Shown here: positions 14,324-21,977 of the stretch, one piece after another
How positions within the stretch are numbered: position 1 is the first letter of the stretch
Layout of the letters: every line of letters begins with the position of its first letter
Translations under genes and position numbers: made by a program
The notes under the pieces: model-generated
What the model was told of the DNA's origin: nothing
The model's database searches: none
What the model saw: the letters and a program-made list of their open reading frames with translations, nothing else
Assembly (NCBI GenBank): GCA_024699005.1
Contig: JAILQN010000327.1
Span: 1 to 21,977 of the forward strand
Length of the DNA stretch: 21,977 nt
Direction: 5' to 3'
Origin: Clostridia bacterium
GTDB lineage: Bacteria > Bacillota_A > Clostridia > Oscillospirales > Acutalibacteraceae

Positions 14324-14348
14324 TTTACATGGACGTTTGCGTTCTGCC

Positions 14349-14396
14349 CGGGGAAAACGCCGGAACCGGCGTAAATCCCCGATGAGACAGCTGTCT
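14349..14396. other. Structured element between divergent promoters
   Basis: CGGGG (14349-14353) pairs with CCCCG (14377-14381). Inside, separated by short A-rich internal loops, ACGCCGG (14357-14363) pairs with CCGGCGT (14366-14372). A 12 bp perfect palindrome, AGACAGCTGTCT, follows at 14385-14396. It lies in the 337 bp intergenic region and upstream of both recognised promoters, so it need not be in either leader. It could be part of a small RNA or a DNA-binding site. It matches no riboswitch class I know. Confidence 0.5.
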
Positions 14397-14453
14397 GGAT
14401 TTTTGATTACAATATTAACAAATTTGTAAAATATTATTAAAAATTCAGTCAAA

Positions 14454-14486
14454 AGTATTGACAAATACTTTGAGCACGTGTATTTT
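14454..14486 (+). promoter_or_regulatory. Promoter of the giant repeat protein gene
   Basis: TTGACA at 14458-14463 and TATTTT at 14481-14486 are separated by 17 bp. The -35 is embedded in a perfect inverted repeat, AGTATT (14454-14459) and AATACT (14464-14469), which could be an operator. Transcription would start near 14493 and leave a leader of about 78 bases. Confidence 0.65.
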
Positions 14487-14570
14487 TGATAATGATAAAT
14501 AATGTCTTAAAATATCCGTAACGTCTCCGTTTTTGCGGGGGCAGGGTATCATTTTTCGGAGGGATCATAC

Positions 14571-17500
14571 ATGCAAACAACTTCTAATTCAAACGTCCGA
14601 CCCGGCAGACGCGCGCTCAGTGTGTTTCTGTCGTTCCTTATGGTGCTTTCGGCAGTGTCCATAGGGTTTGTGTTTGACACATCTCTTTTACCTAAAGCGG
14701 AAGCGTTGACCTCGCAGAGCGCGGGGAGCTACTACATCAAAGTTACCGCGCACGATACAGATAAAACGACCAGAGACAGCTGTAACAACAGCGCCGGATA
14801 TATGGTCGTGCCGACGAGAAAACAGGATGGTACAGATGGCTCTACCTGGTCAGCAACCGTAACAGCCGGACAGTGGGACAGTGACGGCGGTACATGGACT
14901 TATACCAGCGGCGCCGCGACCGGATTTCCAAAGCATCTGAGAAAGGTTCAGACTAATTCCGCCACGGCAACAGACTGGATAAAAAATAAAAATAGGACGT
15001 GGACATCAAATATTGAGTTTAAGATATATGTATCTTCGGATAACAGTAACTGGACAGAAGTGTTATCATATAGCGAAGATACAAGCGCCGGCGGCAGCTG
15101 GTCATATACGAACGGTGTTGATTCGTCCAAGTATCCTACGCTGAATTCCGTCGGCATATCCGGTGAAACAACGGTTTATACAACCGGCAGCACACAAAGT
15201 ACATATACGGTCACAAGCGCGAAAGATCAGTACGGCGTAAACTGGGGCTTTTCAAGCGTATCATGGGCAAGCAGTCATTCGGCGGCATCCATCAACAGCA
15301 GCGGTGTTGCGACCTTCGGATATAATAACGGTAATCCCTACGATGTAACGTTTACGCCTACACTTAACAATGCTGCCGGCGGGAAATCAAAAAACACTAT
15401 TTCCGTTCACGTCGTTCCGTGTGAACCCCTGACTTTAAACACAGAGAAGGTCGTAACACAGTCGGCAGGTAAGTATTTTTCATTCACACCCTCTTCATCA
15501 GGCAAGTATATTTTCTTTACCTATGACAGCGACAACACACCGGATCCATATCTGCACGTATACCCTCTTAACAACGGTGCACTCGGAACGGATACGACAA
15601 AAGATGATATAGGTGACAATAAAATAAGGGAGCTGCTGAGCGGGTCCCAGGACAACATGGGTAGTTGGCAGAGTTATGTCACAGTAGACCTGACAGCCGG
15701 CACCACATATATTGTACATGATTCACGAACCAGTTCCTCGTCGACCTATCCCATGAAGGTCTGCAAAGCCGTCGATATAACCTTTGATGCTGCCGGCGGC
15801 GCGACCACGTTCACCAAGACCCTGCCTGCCGGACATACTCTTTATCTCGGGCAGACGGGATTGACGCGTACCGATCATACTATGATCGGCTGGTGCGCGA
15901 CTGCGTATGATTATCAGCGGAGGGAGCCGCGGGAATATACCGCAGCTCAGACTATTACGGTGCCGAACTCCGACACAACTTTTGTCGCTCTCTGGAATCC
16001 GACTGATCCCACGGCTGCGAGTATAAATACAGATATAACGGCGTCTGTCGGTGCGGCATATCAGATCACGTATTATAAATTTACGCCGTCTGAAACAAGA
16101 AAGTACATCTTCTACAGTAAGGCTACGTCCGGGGATCAATACGGTGTTTTGTATAAGGCTGCGGACTGGGCGAACAGCGGCACGATCTTTGCCTATGACG
16201 ATGATTCAGGCAATGCAAATAATTTTTCCATAAAGAAAGAACTTACAAAAGACGTCGTTTATCTCCTGGGTGTAAAATACTATGGTACAAGCACCGGTTC
16301 ATATCCTTTCCGCATTGAACCTGTGTACGATGTTACATATGATGCCAACGGCGGCACCGGCGCTCCTTCCGATCAGGAAAAATTTGTCGACGTAGACCTT
16401 ACTCTCAGTACGACTGAACCGACCCGCGATTACTACACCTTCAAGGGCTGGGATACCAATTCCGCCGGAACGACTGTCGTATACGCTGCCGGTGATACAT
16501 ATGATGTAAATGCCGATCTTGACCTTTACGCGGTTTGGGAGGGCAATACCTATGCCGTGACGCTTGACAACGGAAATGCTACCGACAACGGTACTTCCGC
16601 GGTCTATGAAAGATATGCCGACGGCATCTACAAGACCAATTCAAACGGCACGCTAAGCAACAAAATGACCGCGAGCGCGAACAATATCACAATACCCAAG
16701 CGTGAGTACACCGTCAGTTACGATTTCGGCGGCGGAAACGGAACGGCAACCGACGCGCAGAAGAAAGCGACATACGCTTTCAAAGGATATTACGACGGCT
16801 CGACTCAGATGATAAACTCCACCGGTTATATCACTTCGTCGTTCACCAATACGAAATATACTACCGCGACAACCCTTAATGCAGACTGGACCTCTGCAAG
16901 TGTGACTCTGCCTTCTCCGGGCACAAAAACAGGATACACTTTCGACGGCTGGTACACAAATTCCGGTTTCACGGGAACGAAGTATAGCGCCGGCACGAGC
17001 TATACGCCCACGGCAAATACCAGTTTCTACGCAAAATGGACGATCAATAAGTACACTGTAACATTTGTTGACGAGGACGGCACCACTGTTCTTAAAGCCG
17101 CGACAGAATATGACTACGGCACTCCGGCGGCAGATATCGTAAAGCCTGCCGATCCGACCAAGGCTGCGACTGCTCAGTACACGTATACGTTCTCCGGCTG
17201 GTCTCCGACGATCGCCGATGTCACGCAAGACGTGACCTATACTGCTACGTATTCGAGCACGGTCAATAAATATACGGTCACCTTTGTGGATGAGGACGGC
17301 ACGACGGTGCTGAAAGCGGCGACGCAGTATAACTACGGCACTCCGGCGGCGGATATCGTAAAGCCTGCCGATCCGACCAAGGCTGCGACAGCTCAGTATA
17401 CATATACGTTCTCGGGCTGGTCTCCGACGATCGCCGAAGTTACGCAAGACGTGACCTATACTGCCACGTATTCAAGCACTGTCAACAAATACACCGTCAC

Positions 17501-20500
17501 TTTCGTGGATGAGGACGGCACTACGGTACTGAAAGCTGCGACAGAATATGACTACGGCACTGCGGCGGCGGACATCGTAAAGCCTGCCGATCCGACCAAG
17601 GCCGCCACCGCCGAATGGACGTACACTTTCGCAGGGTGGACTCCGGCGATCGCGAACGTCACGACGAACGCGACGTACAGAGCGACATACACGGCGACAA
17701 AGAACAAATATACCGTCACTTTCGTGGATGAAGACGGCACGACGGTGCTGAAAGCTGCGACGCAGTATAACTACGGCACTGCGGCGGCGGACATCGTAAA
17801 GCCCGCCGATCCGACCAAGGCCGCGACAGCTCAGTATACCTATACGTTCTCGGGCTGGTCCCCGGCGATATCTGCCGTGACCGGCAACGTGACATATACC
17901 GCGACGTACACCTCCGTTGTCAACAAATACACGGTAACGTGGAAGAACGCGGACGGGACGGTACTTGAGACGGATGAGAACGTGCCGTACGGAGATATGC
18001 CGGAATATAACGGCACGACGCCGACAAAAGAGGCGACGGTTCAGTATACGTATACCTTTGCGACGTGGAACCCCGCAGTCACGACTGTTACAGGCAACGC
18101 TACGTATAATGCGACCTACACGGAGACTCTCAGATCATATAACGTCACGTTCATGAACGACGCCGTTGAGCTTCAGTCTGGCGACGTGGCTTACGGTGCG
18201 AAACCGTCATACACAGGCGCAACCCCGACAAAGGCTGCGGACGTTCAGTATACATATACCTTTGACGGCTGGACCGTGACCAATAATCCCACGGGTACGG
18301 GTCTTACGGTCTATGCGACCGCGGATATCCCGACGGTCAACGGCGTTGCGACGTATTACGCGCATTTCAGCAAGACGGTGAATAAATACGATATCACCTT
18401 TGTGGATGAAGACGGCACGACGGTTCTGAAGGCCGCGACCAAGTACGATTACGGCACTCCCGCAGCCAATATCTCCGCGCCTTCCACCCCGACCAAGGCG
18501 GCGACGGCTCAGTATACATATACCTTCGCAGGCTGGTCTCCCGCATTGGCGCAGGTGACCGGCAATCAGACCTACAGAGCGACATATTCAGGCACGGTCA
18601 ATCAGTATACGGTCAGCTACGCGAACGGAAACGCCACTTCGGGCACTCTGCCGGCGAATGAGACCAAAGATTACGGTCAGAGCGTGACCGTGGGCACAAA
18701 CGCCATGGCAAGGGCAAACGCCTCCGGCGTCAATATCACGACGACCTTCGATCAGAACTACACCGGCAAACCCGCCAACACGTCTGAAACAACGGTAGTT
18801 GATATCTCCTATACTCCCAACGGCTGGAACACCGCCGCCGACGGCAACGGCACGGCGTACGCGAACGGCGCGACCTATACCTTCGACGACGATCATCTCA
18901 GCATGACTCTGTATCCGGACTTCACAGCTAATGCGGCGTTTCCGAACGTCACGACTCCGGATCCGACAAGGACGGGCTACAACTTCGCCGGCTGGTATGA
19001 TACTCCGGAATGCGACGGCGCAAAGATTGCCGACGGCAATGCGACCATAACCCCGCAGGAGAGCAAGACCTACTACGCGAAGTGGACGGCGATTTGGTAT
19101 GATATCACGTACGTACTCAACGGCGGCACGAACCACGCGGATAACCCGCTGAAGTATACGACAGAACAGTCTGTCACTCTTAAAAACCCGACAAAGACCG
19201 GATATATCTTTGACGGATGGACCCCGTCCGGCAGCATACCTGTTGGTTCCATCGGCGACAAGACCTTCACCGCCACATGGCACGCGGATCAGGTCAAATA
19301 TACGGTCAATCATTATCTGAAGGATCTCGGGGAGAATACATACACTCTTGAAAGCACTGTCGATACCGACACGGCGGAGGCGGACAGCGCGTTCACCCTT
19401 GCTGACGCACAGAAGACGTACACCGGCTTCAGTTATGATCACGCCGAGGTGAACGGAACGGCCGCAACGACCGCGACAGTCGCCGCGGACGGCAGCCTTG
19501 TGTTCGATCTGTATTACGTAAGGGATACGTATACGGTAACGTGGAAGAACGACAACGGCAGCACTCTTGAGACAGACGCCGGCGTAGAGTACGGCGCTGC
19601 TCCGGAATACAACGGCAGCGCTCCCGAAAAGACTGCCGACGCGCAGTATACATATACGTGGAACGGGTGGACTCCGGAGATAACAAACGTTTCCCGCGAT
19701 ATCACATATAGCGCTACGTACGCTTCCACGGTCAACAAGTATGACGTCACCTTCGTTGACGAGGACGGCACCGTACTGAAAGCGGCGACGAAGTACGACT
19801 ACGGCACGGCAGCGGCGGATATCGTAAAGCCCGCCGATCCGACCAAAGATGCGACGGCTCAGTATACGTATACGTTCGCGGGCTGGTCACCGGAGATAGC
19901 TGAAGTAACCGGCGACGCGACCTACACGGCGACGTATTCAGCCACGGTCAATAAGTATGACGTCACCTTCGTTGACGAAGACGGCACCGTGCTGAAAGCG
20001 GCGACGAAGTACGACTACGGCACGGCAGCGGCAGATATCGTAAAGCCCGCCGATCCTGCCAAAGATGCGACGGCTCAGTACACCTATACGTTCTCGGGCT
20101 GGTCGCCGGCGATAGCTGAAGTGACCGGCGACGCGACCTACACGGCGACGTATTCAGCCACGGTCAATAAGTATACCGTAACGTGGAAGAACGAGGACGG
20201 CACGGTTCTTGAGACTGATGAGAACGTACCCTACGGAGAGACTCCTGAATACAACGGCAGCACTCCCGCAAAGACTGCGGACGCGCAGTATACCTATACG
20301 TTCGCAGCCTGGAATCCGGCTGTCAGCAGCGTTACGGGCGACGCTGTCTATACCGCGACGTTTGATCCTCATCTGAGATCATATACGATCACGTGGAACA
20401 ACTGGGACGGAACTTTCATAAAGAGCGATACGGTCAATTACGGCGTAACGCCCGTATATTCGGGTGACACGCCGACCAGAGCAAGGACACAGGAATTCAC

Positions 20501-21977
20501 CTATACGTTCGACGGCTGGGATCCGGCTGTGGTTTCCGTGACCGGTCCGGCGACGTATACCGCTCAGTACAGGTCGGCAACGAATCAGTATACGGCGACG
20601 TTCGACGCGAACGGCGGCTCGGCGGCTGATCCCGCGTCGGTCACAAAGGATTACAATACTGCGATCGGCACCCTGCCCGCAACAGGCCGGACGGGCTACC
20701 GCTTCGACGGCTGGTTCACAGACGCGGAAGAGGGCGAGCAGATCTCCGCGGAGACGAAGATCGTCGCCGACGTTACCTACTACGCACACTGGACGATCAT
20801 TGACTACGTCATCAGCTACGATCTGAACGATGAGAACGGCGACAGCAAGGCGACGAACAACGCTGACAACCCGGCGACCTACACTGTGGAAACTGCGACG
20901 TTCACGATAGCCGCCCCGACAAGGTCCGGTTACACCTTCAAAGGCTGGACCGGAGACGATACCACGATAACCAAAGGCTCCACAGGCGCAAGAAACTATA
21001 CGGCCACATGGGAGATCATTGATTATGTCATCAGCTACGATCTGAATGATAATGACGGCGACAGCAAGGCGACGAACAACGCTGACAACCCGGGGACCTA
21101 CACTGTCGAAACTGCGACGTTCACGATAGCCGCCCCGACAAGATCCGGCTACACCTTCACAGGCTGGACCGGCGACAATACGACGATAGCCAAGGGCAGC
21201 ACGGGCAACAAGTCCTACACCGCCGGCTGGAGCAAAGACACCTACACGATCACTTATGACCTGAACGATATCTCCACAGCCGGCAATCCCGAGCAGGTCA
21301 ATCCCAAGACGGGCTATACCGTTGAGGACGAGAGTTTCACCCTTGTGAACCCGACCCTGAACGGTTACACATTCATGGGCTGGACGGGAGCCAACGGCGA
21401 GACTCCGGAGACGACGGTAACGATCGAAAAGGGCATCACAGGCAATAAGTCATACAAAGCCAACTGGCAGATCAATAACTATACCATCGGTTACGAACTT
21501 GACGGCGGCACCGTCAACGGCAACAACCCGACAAGCTACACCGTTGAGGACGGCGCAATCACTCTTTTCAATCCGACAAAGAACGGTTATGACTTCACGG
21601 GATGGACCGGCACGGACATCACCGGATCAAGCAACAGCGTGACGATCCCGGCGGGCTCCACAGGCAACAGGAACTTTACCGCAACGTGGAATATCGTCAA
21701 CTACTCGATCAGCTACGATCTTGATAATCCGTCCGAGACAACCACACCGGTACACACCGATCCCGTAACCGGTTACAACGTGAACACCGAGACCTTCGAT
21801 CTTGTGAACCCGACCCTTGAGGGCTATACCTTCGCTGGCTGGACGGGTTCGAACGGCGATACTCCGGCGACGAGGGTAACGATCACGAAGGGCAGCACGG
21901 GCAACAAGGAATACACGGCGCACTGGACCCCGGCTCCTGTCAGTTACACAGTCGAGCATTACAAACAGAACGTGGCG
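14571..21977 (+). CDS. Giant secreted InlB-B (Listeria-Bacteroides) repeat protein, 3' partial
   Basis: One frame stays open for 2,469 codons from ATG 14571 to the last base, so the C-terminus and any cell-wall anchor are unseen. GGAGGG at 14558-14563 supports the start. Residues 1-45 are a long signal peptide (hydrophobic 15-35, probable cleavage after AEA at 45). Then come a unique region (46-188), a Big-like domain (about 190-283), two PPC-like domains (about 298-397 and 492-585), each followed by an InlB-B repeat with a GW core, and a mixed section to 826. Seven repeats of 70-83 residues (827-1344; KYTVTFVDEDGTTVLKAAT type with GWSP) follow, then InlB-B repeats, a MucBP-like unit (about 1574-1648), more of the same repeats (1649-2007), and YDLND/GWTG repeats to the end. 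Such proteins usually act as surface adhesins or stalks; the ligand is unknown. Confidence 0.92.
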   Translation, partial: MQTTSNSNVRPGRRALSVFLSFLMVLSAVSIGFVFDTSLLPKAEALTSQSAGSYYIKVTAHDTDKTTRDSCNNSAGYMVVPTRKQDGTDGSTWSATVTAGQWDSDGGTWTYTSGAATGFPKHLRKVQTNSATATDWIKNKNRTWTSNIEFKIYVSSDNSNWTEVLSYSEDTSAGGSWSYTNGVDSSKYPTLNSVGISGETTVYTTGSTQSTYTVTSAKDQYGVNWGFSSVSWASSHSAASINSSGVATFGYNNGNPYDVTFTPTLNNAAGGKSKNTISVHVVPCEPLTLNTEKVVTQSAGKYFSFTPSSSGKYIFFTYDSDNTPDPYLHVYPLNNGALGTDTTKDDIGDNKIRELLSGSQDNMGSWQSYVTVDLTAGTTYIVHDSRTSSSSTYPMKVCKAVDITFDAAGGATTFTKTLPAGHTLYLGQTGLTRTDHTMIGWCATAYDYQRREPREYTAAQTITVPNSDTTFVALWNPTDPTAASINTDITASVGAAYQITYYKFTPSETRKYIFYSKATSGDQYGVLYKAADWANSGTIFAYDDDSGNANNFSIKKELTKDVVYLLGVKYYGTSTGSYPFRIEPVYDVTYDANGGTGAPSDQEKFVDVDLTLSTTEPTRDYYTFKGWDTNSAGTTVVYAAGDTYDVNADLDLYAVWEGNTYAVTLDNGNATDNGTSAVYERYADGIYKTNSNGTLSNKMTASANNITIPKREYTVSYDFGGGNGTATDAQKKATYAFKGYYDGSTQMINSTGYITSSFTNTKYTTATTLNADWTSASVTLPSPGTKTGYTFDGWYTNSGFTGTKYSAGTSYTPTANTSFYAKWTINKYTVTFVDEDGTTVLKAATEYDYGTPAADIVKPADPTKAATAQYTYTFSGWSPTIADVTQDVTYTATYSSTVNKYTVTFVDEDGTTVLKAATQYNYGTPAADIVKPADPTKAATAQYTYTFSGWSPTIAEVTQDVTYTATYSSTVNKYTVTFVDEDGTTVLKAATEYDYGTAAADIVKPADPTKAATAEWTYTFAGWTPAIANVTTNATYRATYTATKNKYTVTFVDEDGTTVLKAATQYNYGTAAADIVKPADPTKAATAQYTYTFSGWSPAISAVTGNVTYTATYTSVVNKYTVTWKNADGTVLETDENVPYGDMPEYNGTTPTKEATVQYTYTFATWNPAVTTVTGNATYNATYTETLRSYNVTFMNDAVELQSGDVAYGAKPSYTGATPTKAADVQYTYTFDGWTVTNNPTGTGLTVYATADIPTVNGVATYYAHFSKTVNKYDITFVDEDGTTVLKAATKYDYGTPAANISAPSTPTKAATAQYTYTFAGWSPALAQVTGNQTYRATYSGTVNQYTVSYANGNATSGTLPANETKDYGQSVTVGTNAMARANASGVNITTTFDQNYTGKPANTSETTVVDISYTPNGWNTAADGNGTAYANGATYTFDDDHLSMTLYPDFTANAAFPNVTTPDPTRTGYNFAGWYDTPECDGAKIADGNATITPQESKTYYAKWTAIWYDITYVLNGGTNHADNPLKYTTEQSVTLKNPTKTGYIFDGWTPSGSIPVGSIGDKTFTATWHADQVKYTVNHYLKDLGENTYTLESTVDTDTAEADSAFTLADAQKTYTGFSYDHAEVNGTAATTATVAADGSLVFDLYYVRDTYTVTWKNDNGSTLETDAGVEYGAAPEYNGSAPEKTADAQYTYTWNGWTPEITNVSRDITYSATYASTVNKYDVTFVDEDGTVLKAATKYDYGTAAADIVKPADPTKDATAQYTYTFAGWSPEIAEVTGDATYTATYSATVNKYDVTFVDEDGTVLKAATKYDYGTAAADIVKPADPAKDATAQYTYTFSGWSPAIAEVTGDATYTATYSATVNKYTVTWKNEDGTVLETDENVPYGETPEYNGSTPAKTADAQYTYTFAAWNPAVSSVTGDAVYTATFDPHLRSYTITWNNWDGTFIKSDTVNYGVTPVYSGDTPTRARTQEFTYTFDGWDPAVVSVTGPATYTAQYRSATNQYTATFDANGGSAADPASVTKDYNTAIGTLPATGRTGYRFDGWFTDAEEGEQISAETKIVADVTYYAHWTIIDYVISYDLNDENGDSKATNNADNPATYTVETATFTIAAPTRSGYTFKGWTGDDTTITKGSTGARNYTATWEIIDYVISYDLNDNDGDSKATNNADNPGTYTVETATFTIAAPTRSGYTFTGWTGDNTTIAKGSTGNKSYTAGWSKDTYTITYDLNDISTAGNPEQVNPKTGYTVEDESFTLVNPTLNGYTFMGWTGANGETPETTVTIEKGITGNKSYKANWQINNYTIGYELDGGTVNGNNPTSYTVEDGAITLFNPTKNGYDFTGWTGTDITGSSNSVTIPAGSTGNRNFTATWNIVNYSISYDLDNPSETTTPVHTDPVTGYNVNTETFDLVNPTLEGYTFAGWTGSNGDTPATRVTITKGSTGNKEYTAHWTPAPVSYTVEHYKQNVA
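17049..18602 (+). repeat. Seven tandem repeats of about 219 bp in the giant gene
   Basis: Units begin at 17049, 17268, 17487, 17706, 17925, 18135 and 18384. The first four spacings are exactly 219 bp, then 210, 249 and 219. Each encodes a beta-rich module with FVDEDGTTVLKAAT, YGTPAADIVKPADPTKAAT and a GWSP core. Units 1 to 4 are nearly identical and units 5 and 6 are divergent. High identity indicates recent amplification or recombination. Confidence 0.93.
19737..20168 (+). repeat. Two near-identical 216-bp tandem repeats in the giant gene
   Basis: Units 19737-19952 and 19953-20168 differ at roughly a dozen of 216 positions by eye (about 95 percent identity), more than half of them silent. 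They are the same module type as the 17049-18602 block but lack one Thr codon (GTV in place of GTTV), which accounts for 216 rather than 219 bp. Confidence 0.93.
20802..21239 (+). repeat. Two 219-bp tandem repeats of the YDLND/GWTG type
   Basis: Units starting at 20802 and 21021 encode DYVISYDLND...SKATNNADNP and TRSGYTF.GWTGD with very few changes. They differ from the 216-219 bp modules above and resemble canonical Listeria-Bacteroides repeats. Related but more diverged units continue to the window end. Confidence 0.9.

Noticed and set aside
14349..14396. Known riboswitch or hammerhead ribozyme
   Set aside because: The conserved cores of c-di-GMP, fluoride, THF, guanidine and hammerhead RNAs are not matched; only GATGAGA is vaguely similar to the hammerhead core.
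16653..19771. Long minus-strand open frames (for example 16653-17447 and 18588-19442) inside the giant gene
   Set aside because: They mirror the repeats of the plus-strand frame, are Arg/Cys-rich, lack ribosome binding sites and have no family features.

Overview
The window looks like chromosomal DNA from an anaerobic, fibre- or glycan-degrading member of the Clostridia, probably Oscillospiraceae/Ruminococcaceae-like. The reasons are the Firmicutes-type rsmD-coaD gene pair, strong AGGAGG-type ribosome binding sites, a DUF975 membrane protein, an N-terminal dockerin on a secreted protein, an ECF sigma/anti-sigma pair, and two families of alpha-mannosidase. The taxonomic call is an inference from gene content; no rRNA, tRNA, CRISPR array, phage or transposase gene was seen.

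Layout. (1) 1-4691, plus strand: a compact operon of rsmD (5' end outside the window), coaD, a coiled-coil protein and a cytoplasmic GH38 alpha-mannosidase, closed by a strong terminator. (2) 4767-6019, plus strand: an ECF sigma factor and its overlapping membrane anti-sigma partner, behind an ECF-type promoter. (3) 6045-6613: the decayed 3' end of a DUF4143-type ATPase gene with a frameshift, a promoter flanked by two related palindromes, and the terminator of the next gene. (4) 6666-10913, minus strand: a secreted dockerin protein with a Ser/Thr-Glu-Pro linker, a glycoside-hydrolase-like protein of unrecognised family, and a GxDLY/SGNH esterase. (5) 10938-11884, plus strand: a DUF975 membrane protein. 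(6) 11945-14233, minus strand: a secreted GH92 alpha-mannosidase whose promoter carries three copies of TGTC-N3-GACA. (7) 14571 to the window end, plus strand: one uninterrupted reading frame of 2,469 codons with no stop inside the window. It encodes a secreted protein built from Big-like, PPC-like and many InlB-B/Listeria-Bacteroides repeats.

How it fits together. The secreted GH92 enzyme, the cytoplasmic GH38 enzyme, the SGNH esterase and the GH-like protein suggest use of alpha-mannose-containing glycans, with outer trimming by GH92 and internal hydrolysis by GH38. No sugar transporter or regulator gene is present here. The dockerin protein and the giant repeat protein suggest surface or cellulosome-like assembly and adhesion. 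The most unusual things are the giant repeat protein, the operator arrays at 6480-6530 and 14280-14323, and 7-bp-period simple repeats placed at gene ends, one of which supplies the GH92 stop codon.
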